Positions 37,410 through 48,562 of a stretch of 64,000 bases of DNA are shown in pieces. The first letter of the stretch is position 1. The number at the start of each line of letters is the position of its first letter. The position numbers and the translations under genes are program-made. The DNA comes from Tomocerus qinae (lineage: Eukaryota > Arthropoda > Collembola > Entomobryomorpha > Tomoceridae): contig CM034548.1 of the NCBI GenBank assembly GCA_020055645.1, positions 37,002,201 to 37,066,200 of the forward strand, in the 5' to 3' direction. Below the pieces are notes generated by a model, which was not told the DNA's origin, did not search any database, and saw nothing but the letters and a program-made list of their open reading frames with translations.

Positions 37410-38113
37410 CAGTGTTCGATGACCAGCCGGTTAGCCGGCTATAATGGTCAGGTTAAAATGGCTAGCCGGCTGGCAAAATACCCTTGTTAGCCGGCGGATA
37501 AAATGGCTAAATTGGTTAAAATGGTCAAAAATAAAATATACGTAAAATGGGGCAAAGTAAAACCCTATTCTGCCTAGAATAGCCTATCCTTGATCTACAC
37601 CAAAGTTTAAACTAATTTTGTTTAAGAAGGGCCTACATACTTGCAATCTACAAATCAATCTTCTGGTCACAATTGTTCCAACTAACCGTTGTGAAGACAT
37701 AAGACTACGCTAAACCTTGTCAGTCTTGTTTCTTGGCGAATTAGTACGGTCAGGAAGTGTTGCTGAAGCAGGTGCACTAAAACTTGACGCGGTTGCAGCA
37801 GAGCGTCGTCGTGCCGGCGTTCTTCGTTTTGTTTTTTGCTTTGATGACATTATCTGCGAAAACTGTAAAATCCGATAGAAATGTAACAGTATTTGATATC
37901 GAAACTAAAATGTAGTTAAATGCAGCGCCAGTCTATTTTTATTCATTTGTTGGACGCTGCGCTGTGGCTTGAAGTTTGAACTCCTGTGGTGCAAAATCAA
38001 GGAGGTTTCAAGGATATGGACATTTTTAGCCATTTTAACCATTTTGGCCATTTTAACCATTTTAGCCGGCTGGTTGGTCAAAAAGCTTTTTAGCCGGATA
38101 AAATCGAACACTG
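37410..38113. mobile_element. hAT-type non-autonomous transposon A, 704 bp
   Basis: Terminal inverted repeats CAGTGTTCGAT... and ...TCGAACACTG, flanked by identical 8-bp copies of GTTACAAC at 37402-37409 and 38114-38121. An 8-bp duplication with CAGTG ends is the hAT superfamily signature. Subterminal regions are rich in TAGCCGGCT and in ATTTTAACC/ATTTTGGCC motifs (38021-38078). The opposite arm of the host element lacks this insertion. A 46-codon basic frame lies inside. Confidence 0.92.
37710..37850 (-). pseudogene. short basic ORF inside hAT element A, possible transposase N-terminal remnant
   Basis: Open frame of 46 codons from ATG (37848-37850) to TAG (37710-37712). It opens with a Lys/Arg cluster (KQKTKRRTPARRR) followed by an Ala/Ser-rich stretch, and is more GC-rich than the rest of the element. 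N-terminal basic peptides of this type precede the BED finger in many hAT transposases, so this may be a leftover of the parent element. No catalytic part remains. It could also be chance. Confidence 0.35.
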
Positions 38114-38121
38114 GTTACAAC
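38114..38121. repeat. target site duplication of element A, right copy
   Basis: GTTACAAC, identical to 37402-37409. Host sequence continues after it and matches the inner right arm of the host element (CTCCTCCAATCGGATTT). Confidence 0.9.
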
Positions 38122-38740
38122 CTCCTCCAATCGGATTTCACAGCAAGTCGAGTGTTAAAGAGTTCAATTGTAGTAATCCTTGCAACCTCGGCGACAATTC
38201 GAACCTTCAGTTCAGCAATGTCTTGAGTCTTGAGGTGTGGTTTCGTAAATGCATGATTTAAAGTGTCCCCAAAGGAAAAATTTCAATTTTCAAAATTTGT
38301 CATCTTTATCCATACTCAGGCCTGCATAATGACTTAAGAGGAATGCCATCATCATGAGCCCATCACCACCCACGTAATCACCTCTACCATGTAACTATTA
38401 TTATCGGATCGATTCATATTTCATTACAATAAACTATAAACTTATAGATTTGCCTGTGTCCTAATTCTAACGTTATCTCGTGGAGTCATTTCTTCACATT
38501 TACATCAGAAATCCTGGCATCTCCAATGCAACTCTATTGGGAAATCCGATTGGAGGAGATGTTAACATAGAGCATTAGTAAAATTTATGAAATTAAAATA
38601 CATTTAAAAATCCCATATTGTTTTAAATGACTAACCCTAACCGTGTACATTTGCATTTTACATAAATACACATCGACTGTGTATATTAGACTTAAGTTTT
38701 TGTTGTTTACCTTGATTTCCACCCAAATCAGGCAATAAGA

Positions 38741-38748
38741 CCAGGCAT
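38741..38748. repeat. target site duplication of element B, left copy
   Basis: CCAGGCAT, identical to 39161-39168. The target lies inside one of the 20-bp palindromes. Confidence 0.9.
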
Positions 38749-39160
38749 CAGTGTTGTACTGTTGACCACTTTTTTGCATTTTGACCGGGCCACTGGTCAA
38801 AATGGTCAAAATGGTCAAAATGGCTAAAATGGTCAAAATATCAGTATACAGTTACTTAGGCTAGTAAATGAAATTTAAAATATTTAGAGAATGAAATATG
38901 GCCTAAAACCAATGAAACACTATTCTACTAACATCAGACTACAGAATGACACTCTCTAATCATTTTTAACTGCAATCTTTAGAAAGTTGTATTTGTTATT
39001 TACTGTTGCAGTAAAAGCTACCTTGGGGTCTCAATTAACCCCAAACAGGCATTTTGTCCATTTTGACCATTTTGACCACTTTTTGATTTTTTTTGACCGG
39101 GCCATTTTGACCATTATGACCATTATGACCACTAGTGGTTTTAACCACTGCACAACACTG
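38749..39160. mobile_element. hAT-type non-autonomous transposon B, 412 bp
   Basis: Ends CAGTGTTGTAC... and ...GCACAACACTG, flanked by 8-bp copies of CCAGGCAT at 38741-38748 and 39161-39168. The interior consists largely of repeated TGGTCAAAA / TTTTGACCA motifs (38796-38840, 39047-39135) in inverted orientation at the two ends. The left arm of the host element shows the uninterrupted site. Confidence 0.92.
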
Positions 39161-39168
39161 CCAGGCAT
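39161..39168. repeat. target site duplication of element B, right copy
   Basis: CCAGGCAT, directly continuing into the rest of the interrupted palindrome array. Confidence 0.9.
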
Positions 39169-39301
39169 TAAGCTTAATGCCGAGTAAAATTCAGGCATTA
39201 GGCTTAATGCCTAGGCTTTAAGCTTAAAGACTAGGCATTAAGCTTAATGCCGGGCATTTTTAGGCATTAAGCTTATTGCCTAGGCATTAAGCTTAATGCC
39301 T
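39161..39301. repeat. array of 20-bp palindromes, right arm
   Basis: The mirror image of the left array. The same order of variants is found in reverse, including the CTTTAAGCTTAAAG unit, so the arms descend from one copy. The first unit is split by the hAT insertion, its first eight bases lying at 38741-38748. Confidence 0.9.
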
Positions 39302-39323
39302 GAATTTACTCATTGCCGTTAAC

Positions 39324-42300
39324 ATATACATACAAGAAATGTATTTTTATTTTTTGAGTGCCATTATTTTCTTTTCTCATTTTTATGGCTTTTTCTATTT
39401 GTACGTTTCTCCAAAATCCTGGAGTGATATATAATTTTCTGATTTTAAATATGGACATTTGATAACGATGGGAACGACTGCAATTTTCCTACAGGACGTA
39501 AGACAACAAGTCCCCACACGTGTCTACTCTATGTTAGAAACCTATTTCGAATAGTATAACTCAACAATGGCCTTAAAACGTTACTGAAATGTTTAACCTA
39601 CTGATTTGCTGTACTACAACAAATCCTATATTTGAAATACTCACATACAATATAATAATTAGCTTAACAATCTTATTAATATATTAATAGTTAGTTTACT
39701 CATAGTAAATAACAGGGTAGGTAACTAAATACGCTTAATATTGAAGAACAAGCATTATTAAGAACATGCGAATATATTTGAATATTTTTGTATAACTGAG
39801 AATATTATAATTAGTTACGGTTTACTGTATTTGAGTTAGGTAGTTTTAGTAAGCGACAATTTAAAAATACGCAATTATTGTTGAGTAACTCTTTTTTATA
39901 ATTATAAATCTCGCATAAAGAATTCTTACCAATGGAACCGGTTTTAATGATGACCCGAAAAAAGAATTGAGTTCAATGAAAATATAATTTGCTTGGATTT
40001 TGAGTATTTTTACGTAAATAAGTAGTTGTGTAAATACCTATGATAATAGATCAAAATGTCAAACTTGATGATAGTTTTGTGAAAGTAGAAAGTTGTTGAC
40101 AAAGGGGGATATACCTAGGTAATTAATAAACGATGACAATGACACGTGTGTAAATGTAAACGATAAACCTGTCACGAAGTCCATATTCCTGCCATACGAA
40201 ATGAATACATGAAGGAACTTGAAGGAAGCTTTTAATACATGCTTCAAAAAAGGGTTCGCAAAGAATGTTACAAAGTAGCCAAGCCAACTGTAAAACCTTA
40301 CAGACTATAGCTTTAGGATTTGGTTGGAATGTGGTTGTATTTAAATATTAATTTAAATTAATGCCACAGTACCTAGCCTCAAATATTTTTATTCAGTTTT
40401 TGATGGGTCAAGGCTGAGCAGATTTTTCAACCTTGTTCTTCAGGCTAAATTTTAATCTTTAATGTTTTAGTGACTACAGAGAGGAATACAAATATTGTGC
40501 ATTAAATTGCTTCGACTGCAAAGAACACACAAACTGGCCAGCTACATGTATAATATATCGCATGTAAGCATATCTATATCTATATGAATTTACAACTTTA
40601 CGACTTCAATATTTCCATTTAACTTATTGTTAGCAATTAAAATGAAATAGTTACAGAAGGTGTAAACTTAGGTAGAAACTTATACATTATGCATTATGTA
40701 ACACTTTCATATTTTCCTAGAACTACTTTCTTGTACATTTATGCAAATGTACTACATTATCTATGCAATTAACAATAATCAGCAGATATGATTTTATAAT
40801 TTCCATGCAGATATGTCATACTTAATATGATAATAGTCTCACAAGGTTAGTAGTAGGTTTTACACAAGTGATATAAATCTAAAAATTAATAAACTGTGAA
40901 TCATTAATTTGGCTCAGTAATAATAAATTAACGAAACTAATGAACTTGAAAATTGTACATTTAAAAAATTAGATCCTCTCCTGACATTTCCCAGAAAAAT
41001 TCAAACATCTAAATCAGTTTCTGAACACCTAAGCTGTTATTGAAATTTCGGGTCCGACGCATGTATCTATACTTCTTTATGTTTCAAAACAACTATTACA
41101 TATTTCAAAATTTTTCTATCACACTGTATGTATTAGGACCAGCTAGTAAATAACATAATTACAATAACAATTATATTATTATTATTTAATGCCCTAACAT
41201 AGGTTTCTTTGGCATGTACGGTGTTACAGGAAGGAGAAAGGCTTTGTGTGAAGCCAAAACCTGGAAATTAGGAAGTATTACCCTGGAAATTGAAAAATTT
41301 TGGATGCCTGATTTTAAATTTAATCATTTAAATGTGAAAAATAGTTTTGTCAGCATTTGACGACTCCTAATGCACATAAGACAACGGTCGTAATACTGGC
41401 CTTACCTATGACCTGTGATTTATTGTGATGTAATTGATTGTCTCCAAAATTATGCATGAAAAGTTAATCCGAAGGAGAAATGGCACTTAATATCAAGTTG
41501 TAGAAGCTTAAAATTGAATACCCGTGCAGTACATCTGAACTATGGAAAGGGAAAAGTATTGTGCCTATTAGGATTGGGATTAGCGCATCCTTGCTGAAAT
41601 GTGTCAAAGGATTAGCAGATTACCTACGCGAATGTATGTACATATGGAAAACAATTCGGCGTCTGTCAGGAGCGTATTGCAGCTGGTGCTATATATAAGA
41701 GTAACATTTGAGAGTATCAAATGTAGTTATGTAAGAATTGCATGGAGTGAATAGTGAAGTGAGGTATAATATTATGTGAATTTAGGTAAGGCAAAAGGGT
41801 AAAACTAAAAGTTGACTGTTCACTGCTATCATCATCAAGTCTTGCACACTCGCCAGCGAAACAAACGTCTGTCTGTTGTGCATTCTCTATCCGTGTAGGT
41901 ATCTGTACACACAGCACAGACAGATCTGTCTGTAGAAGAGTTCTTTGAGGTATCTGTTAAGGCTAGTCTACACGGATTCACAGTCTATAATATACCTCCT
42001 GTATATCCCACCTCTCATAAAAACCATGGACTTGACCTTGTCTCTTATTTATGAATCTTTGACGGTGCGTTCTGTTTAAAACTAAACTTACATTCGCTCC
42101 CTCCATCCACACATTTTCTCTGACATTTTCTTAAATATCTAAATTAATAAGTGATTTTTACATGCGGCGACGTACTTATTTCATTTACAAATATTAAAAC
42201 AGTGAATTCTTACATATACAAGCAACAAGTGATTTCTTTTGTTCGTTTGAGTGTACTCTAAATTAAGAAAATCTACTGTGCACGTGTGCATCCTTAAATC

Positions 42301-44020
42301 TGTTACCACATCATCTTAAACTTCTTGTACATTGGCGGATTTTAAAAACAAACCAGTTATTTATTTAATTATATGCAAAATAGATTGTCATTGTACATTT
42401 TAATAACGTCAGTGAAATCATTTCATTTATAGCAAGTTACCTTTTTAAGGAAATGACAAACCTTCTATTGAATATTTTGTACGAAATGTGCAATAGACAA
42501 ATTGTGATGCTGTAAAAGCTTATCTTGTATGTTGAACAATGATAATTGCTCCTCAATGTATTTTGTACTGTAAAAAGCAGGTGTATAAAGTAGGTAGGCA
42601 TTGAAATTTAATTCCTACCGGTCCAGTGATGTTTGCTAACCAAAGTGAATACAGGGTATGTCCCACGTTACCACGAGATAATGACTATCATTTATCATTC
42701 ACTAATCCACATTCACAGACACAATTGATACTAACACAAATAAATCAAGTTGAATGGAGGTTATTGCATTGTCTATAATAATACCACATAATCGCTTGTC
42801 ATAATAAAATGATTCATGTTAGGTCACATTAGAAAACTTTGGAGATGCAAAATATTTATTCTGTGAGAAATTGCAGCCACATTATTTTTCAGATTTTTCA
42901 AAATCATGATATGTTCATGTGTTAAGCAGTTAAGCAATTTATTGCAAAATTGGAAATTGCATTCATTATAAAGAATAGTGTTTATCTACCTTCGTTTATA
43001 CCCAACCACTATTAAAATTTAAAGACTAAATATTTGTATTCCACACGTCTATTTTCTTTTCATGGAAAATTCCATATTAAATTTACCTGCTAAAAAACTT
43101 TTAATTGGAAATGAATAGCGAAGCAATTTTTCATGCTTTTACCAATATCAATGTGATAACTTGGTGAATATTTCGAAAGCAAACGCCTTAAATAACTTAA
43201 ATGTTTTACCGGAAATTTTATTGAGAAATGGAGTATGCGAATTATTGCGAATATAACAAATTTGCTGCAATAACAATTTAAAATGATTTGTTTATTTTTT
43301 TCTTCCAGAAGAAATCTGAAAATAACAAAGGGATGCCATGAATTAAAATGAAGTGCAAATTTTTAAAATATTTGCAAATGTATAATTTGTAACGCAAAAA
43401 CAATAGTCCATTTTTATAACACCATTATTGTCATTTTATGGTTAGCACCAGATTTACTTTAAATTCTATTTAACAAAAATTTCTAATTTATATTAAAATA
43501 TACTTGGAAAGACTATGAACTTTTAAATGTAATACTGATTCCTATTATTACTTTAATAAGAACATTTTAGTACGAAATTTAGTATATATCATTTGTAAAT
43601 CGCCTATTTTATCACTATCACAGGCTACTTTTTATAGTAACTTTCAACTCTTCAAGCAGGCATTTAATTTAGAAACTTAATAATATCCCAAATATTTCTA
43701 AAATGTGTTAAAAGTTAGTGTTTGCTGAAAATTATTCTTCGAAAAATCCCAGACATAATTTTGTTACATAAATATTATGTATCCGGTCAGCTATTTCGTC
43801 TTACCAATGGCAGACTTTTCTTTATTTAAATGTTCAATGTTTCTATGATATATGATACAAGTGAATTAAAAATTCAGATTCATGAATGCTACATATTAAT
43901 TAAACAAATTTCAATTATCAGACTAGCGTTATTACTCAGCAGACTTTTATTATACTATTTAATACTAACCTAAATTATACTATGTTAGTTTTGTTACCTG
44001 TACCAAAATTTTGTTTTTAG
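39324..44020. other. no gene recognised
   Basis: AT-rich, possibly intronic to the gene at 33269. An imperfect exon-like piece follows a good pyrimidine tract and CAG at about 43309, but its frame closes after ten codons. A perfect AGACAGATCTGTCT palindrome lies near 41920. Confidence 0.5.
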
Positions 44021-44092
44021 GCAGAAGATCCAGTTAAAGACAGCGAGAATCATTGCGGCGATCTCATGGTGATTAATTCCAGCAATAACAAG
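44021..44092 (+). CDS. candidate internal exon, 24 codons
   Basis: A strong pyrimidine tract and acceptor (TTTTGTTTTTAG) are followed by 72 open bases beginning GCA GAA GAT CCA and ending AAC AAG, then the donor GTAATA. It is phase 0 on both sides, so it can follow the exon at 33269-33727. The encoded peptide is acidic and polar. Composition contrasts with the AT-rich surroundings. The family is not recognised, and linkage to the other exons is inferred from phase and strand only. Confidence 0.5.
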
Positions 44093-47000
44093 GTAATACT
44101 TACTTTATTATTAATTTTCGTTGACGGTTTGGTTGCTGCTTTGCTTTAATAAAAGAAAAAACTTATCGGTCACAGATTCATAACTAATTATTGCAGTAAT
44201 TTTAGGCAAGTAGTTTAAAGCCACATTCTGTTGCTATTTCATCTTCTTATGCTGGCTACAGTATACAAATATTTGGTAGAAGTCTCAAGTAACAAAAATC
44301 TGTTTTTTACTTGGCTATCTAGAATGTAGAACTTAGACGAGTGTACTTATCTTTGCTGTATTCACTTTTGCTTATCTGCAAGATAGAATATAATTGTTCC
44401 ATTGCAAATACATTTACATTATAGAGCTGAATTTTTATTCAAATGGCTTCAAAATGTTACTAAGCCAATTTAAAATATGTATGCTGTAATACACCCTGTC
44501 CTACAGAATAGCAGAGCAAGCGTTTTCTGTTCAATTAATGGTTACTGTTTGACTATTATGTTAAATACCAGATGAGATAAGCTTCTAAGTAAATTGTTTT
44601 TCAGAGAATTCACAAATCCAACCTATACTTATGCAATTTATATGAAATACAAGCCTTTGATGCCAAAATGGTTAACTTTTTAAATGAAAGAAGCTGGCTG
44701 ATTAGCCGATACTACGAGTTCTTTTGGAACAGCTCATGAAATATGCTTTAATGCAATTAAAAGCTGACACTTAATTAGTCTTAGTCAAAGTCAAAATATA
44801 TGGCAGTCCTGACTCCTGACATTAACACAAAGAGCTGGAGGCTAACGATGCTAACGTGTTTGTTTGTTTCATTTTAATATCATATAGTTATTTTGTCCCA
44901 GTAGCTATATATATATAAGCAGGCTGGTAGTTTATCTACATCGCACGCAGCTACAACACATCCTGTTACCATATAGACTCTTCCAAAATTATGGTATTCA
45001 ATGACAATGAGTTTGTCGCAAAATGCTGCAAGGTTTTCATGATAATTTGTCTATTGAAATTTATGCACTTTTGTAAATGCTGTCTGACTTGTGGTTGGTA
45101 TTTCTGCCTTGGTACTGTAATATAATGTGGCTGATTCATGTACACGAGTTTTACATGAGCAGATTTTTGATACAATGCGGTTTGAGTATCACCAATTGTA
45201 AAAATTGACATACGTGCATTTAGCGTAGGTATTTCTGTTTTTGCTACCCTGACTTCCATGATATCTTTCAATTATTTCTTGCTCGACTATTTAAATTTAT
45301 GATTAGAAAACCTTTTTAATAACTTATATAATAAAGTGTACGCTGTACTATATAATTTTCTTAAAGATTATTGGTGGATGCTTTGAGATTTTGTGGATAG
45401 CTTATGTAGTAGCATTACTTATTTAGTAGTAACTCTTTCCCTGCTTTCAATATCCATTGGTCACGATTTCTCATTGAATGACAATCTTTTTGATAGTCGA
45501 TTTAAATATATGTTACTGTCGTACAATGGCAAAGTTTTTCGTCGATGAGGTCTACTCAAATATTTTATTGCAACATTTTCTTCATTTAAGTACATTTACA
45601 ATTTACATTTACATAATTAAGTACTACAGAAAGGTATGCAATAAAAATAATGAAGTTGTTAGGTGAATAGACGAATTAATGCGTATACATACTCTTCGTC
45701 GATGCGTGCTCATCAAATACATTTATAAATTAACCATTTTATGGAATAGAGATAAATGTCACTCCAAGTAAATGTGTTCGTTTATGTTGGGCTTCCCTTC
45801 AGCTAAAACGCTACTCTTGTGAATACTTTGTGGATACTCTTTAATACGATCGATGATCAAATTATTAATTCAAGGGAAGAAATAGTTCCGCAAATAATGA
45901 TGATTTCCTAGTTATTCTTGGTAGTATTTCATTCATACTTACTTAAGTAGGTACTCTATTTTTAGGTAAGGCCATTCTGTAACAGATACAATTTTAGACA
46001 CATTTGCAAGATTATGTCACATAGACTCAAGCAAAAGTATTTTCGTGTGCTTTCTCACACTCACTGACCTTTCTTATTTATTGAATAATCCAAGCGCGAG
46101 TCTAAAGATAAATGTGATTCTCCGTAACTATGTCTTAGTCAGCTGCCTACGACCTGTGCTTACCCAATACCAATTCTGTTAGGAATTATAATTATATAGA
46201 ACAGGAATACTCTAAGTAGGCTGATACTATACTCTATATGTTTAATATTAGAACCCACAAATGATTTTCATTATTGAGGGACAATTATTTTTAGCAATGT
46301 CCCTGGCAAAATGTCTCACTTACGTGAAATGAGTGGGAACAAAAAAATGTTATGTATCAGTGCATAGTTCATCTTATTCAGGAACAATACCAAGAACTGA
46401 GAACGTGCAAAAGAGTTGTGCACACTTAGATACCTAATACTTAAATGTACATTTTAAATTCTGTTAGTACTATACTGTTTAATTTACACGGCTGTCCTAT
46501 AAATTCTATGCAAAGTACCAATTTAATTTATTCTTAATTATTGGGGAATATTTCTGTTTCATCTTCACGACTTCATAGAAATCAATTTATAAAGTAATCT
46601 GAGTGACATCATTATCTTTTTATCTTCTGTGTAATCCAAGTAGCATACAATTTGACTGAAATGGAAGTAATGAAAAGAGCTTACTATCTTTTAATTGATT
46701 TCAAATAGTAGTAATGCTTATAGGAATGGGGAACGGTTTCATGAGTAATGCATGATAGCAATGAAAACATACTTAATGCATTTCTAAGAAATGAGATCGT
46801 CAGAGTGCGTTGGTGAGCTGAAAGAGCTGACTATCGTTTTTCTTAGCAGTCGAGTTCTTAGTATTACTATTACAAACTACTCTATACAAACTAGCGTAAA
46901 GAGTATTTCAAGAAATAGAAATGTAAGAGATATAAACTAGGAGAGATTACGTAAGAAGGTTGTAATAAATAGTGCACAGTACAAGACAGATCTTGGAAGC

Positions 47001-47274
47001 TTGCTTACGATTGTTGTCATAACTAACCTTTGCCAATTCTCCTAATTATAAGCAAAGAGCCGTTTGTTTATACCGAAGAATCACGGAACGTGGCTACAGG
47101 TTTCTGGAAGTTTTCTGATTCCGAGGAATGGATAGGTCTTAGTAGAGTGTGGGCATAGTAGTTTCCGTAGTAGGCTGATAACCCTTTTTCAAGACTTGCC
47201 TGAGTAACGGAGTTCCGATATGCTAACTACTATAACTATTTCCTTACCCGACGCACCATTAATTTACGGATCCA
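44093..47274. other. no gene recognised
   Basis: AT-rich sequence. A 101-codon minus-strand frame at 44966-45271 has no recognisable domain and no splice support, so it was not called. Confidence 0.5.
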
Positions 47275-47314
47275 GGAATTTTCACATCTAAAGTTTTACA
47301 TCCTGGGGTAGTGA

Positions 47315-47421
47315 AGTTTTACAACCAGCCACCGCAGTTTTACAACCAGCCACTGCAGTTTTACAACCAGCCACTGCAGTTTTACAACCAGCCACTGCAG
47401 TTATACATCCACAAACGGCAG
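47315..47421. repeat. 21-bp tandem repeats, left arm
   Basis: Units of AGTTTTACAACCAGCCACTG plus C: one CCACCGC variant, three CCACTGC copies, then a diverged unit with TATACATCCACAAACGGC. Confidence 0.9.
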
Positions 47422-48394
47422 TTTTACAACCTTACAAATGTAATGAACTCAATGTTTGGTAAAACCTAAATAAATCCTTAATAAATATATTAAGACGAAT
47501 TGATATGGTTATATTGCTTAAAGGTGGTTTAATGCATTTAAAGTAAAGAAAACAGTTGACAGTTAATGACAAAGGTTAAACATGGTCAATGTCAAATAAC
47601 GATAATTAATATGTAAACGTTAATTCAATCTTATAATTTACGAAGTTTTATGTTTTCTTTGAGCTCCGATATGTAGCCTGACTCTTCAGCAGGGGACATT
47701 TCATTAGTTGTAGATGCTGGGAATTTCTTTTTTCCTTTGTTTTTGTGGTGATTGCCTTCAAAGAGTTGTGATAGCCCTCTAAACTGTTAGTTGTTCTCGC
47801 GATGTTTTCATCCACTAGACTATTAACATTCCATATTGATATTGGGAAAATCGAACGAAGGTCTGTCTTACGTCCTTATCCAATTTTGTTCGACATATTG
47901 GACGAAAAGTTTTAGTGAATCATGCATCTCAAGTCAGCAAATCTTGCCTGTACATCAAATGGTGGAACAAATGATAGGGCCAAAAGGGATCTAACTTGAA
48001 GACTGATGTCTGAGGAAGGATCATTGTAAACGTTCAGCATACCTAATTAGTAGAATAATTTACACTTCCCTTACAATTAGGTCTTCTCTCACAAACCCAA
48101 TAAGAATCACCATGTTTATAATCCTTCACATGACAATAAACGAAACCACGGAAAGCTAACTTATCTTTTCCTAAGCTAAAGTACTGATTTTACAAAACTA
48201 ACCATGCTGCAAGTTTACTTTCATTGTATGTAAATACAATCATAATCTCTACCTACCTTTTACATTTGAATGGAGCATTTACCATAATGCACCATTCCTT
48301 CGGTTATTAACCAAACTTCGTCTTAATATAATTATTAAGCATTTATTTAGGTTTTACCAAACATTGAGTTCATTACATTTGTAAGGTTGTAAAA

Positions 48395-48522
48395 CTGCCG
48401 TTTGTGGATGTATAACTGCAGTGGCTGGTTGTAAAACTGCAGTGGCTGGTTGTAAAACTGCAGTGGCTGGTTGTAAAACTGCAGTGGCTGGTTGTAAAAC
48501 TGCGGTGGCTGGTTGTAAAACT
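48395..48522. repeat. 21-bp tandem repeats, right arm
   Basis: Inverted copy of the left array with four CCACTGC-type units instead of three. It gives a chance minus-strand frame with a seven-residue period (FYNQPLQ). Confidence 0.9.
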
Positions 48523-48562
48523 TCACTACCCCAGGATGTAAAACTTTAGATGTGAAAATTCC

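Larger units (their letters stand above)
37040..39323. mobile_element. long inverted-repeat (foldback-like) element, twice interrupted
   Basis: Ends read GTTAACGGCAAT... and the reverse complement ...CCGTTAAC. Each arm is about 400 bp once insertions are removed. The left arm runs 37040-37409 and resumes at 38122 for about 25 bp; the right arm runs from about 38515 to 38748 and resumes at 39169. The outer part of each arm holds tandem 20-bp palindromes; the inner part includes a matching stretch around the TTAGGGTTAGTCA sequence. Removing the two nested insertions and their target copies leaves about 1.15 kb with no transposase frame, so this is a non-autonomous element. Its own target duplication is unclear because both flanks are ATATA-rich. 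Confidence 0.85.
47275..48562. mobile_element. inverted-repeat element with tandem repeats in its arms, 1.29 kb
   Basis: The left arm (47275-47500) and right arm (48317-48562) are near-identical inverted copies, both beginning GGAATTTTCACATCTAAAG when read inward. The 0.8-kb interior has no open frame of note, so the element is non-autonomous. No target duplication is obvious at the ends, which leaves the superfamily open. Confidence 0.85.

Noticed and set aside
37905..38226. Overlapping frames rich in LTILAILTI or KMVKMAK
   Set aside because: They come from the subterminal repeat array of hAT element A, not from a gene.
43309..43341. Exon-like piece after a good CTTCCAG acceptor
   Set aside because: Frame closes after about ten codons and no convincing donor precedes the stop.
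44966..45271. 101-codon minus-strand frame
   Set aside because: No recognisable motif or neighbouring exon; length is within chance for this much sequence.
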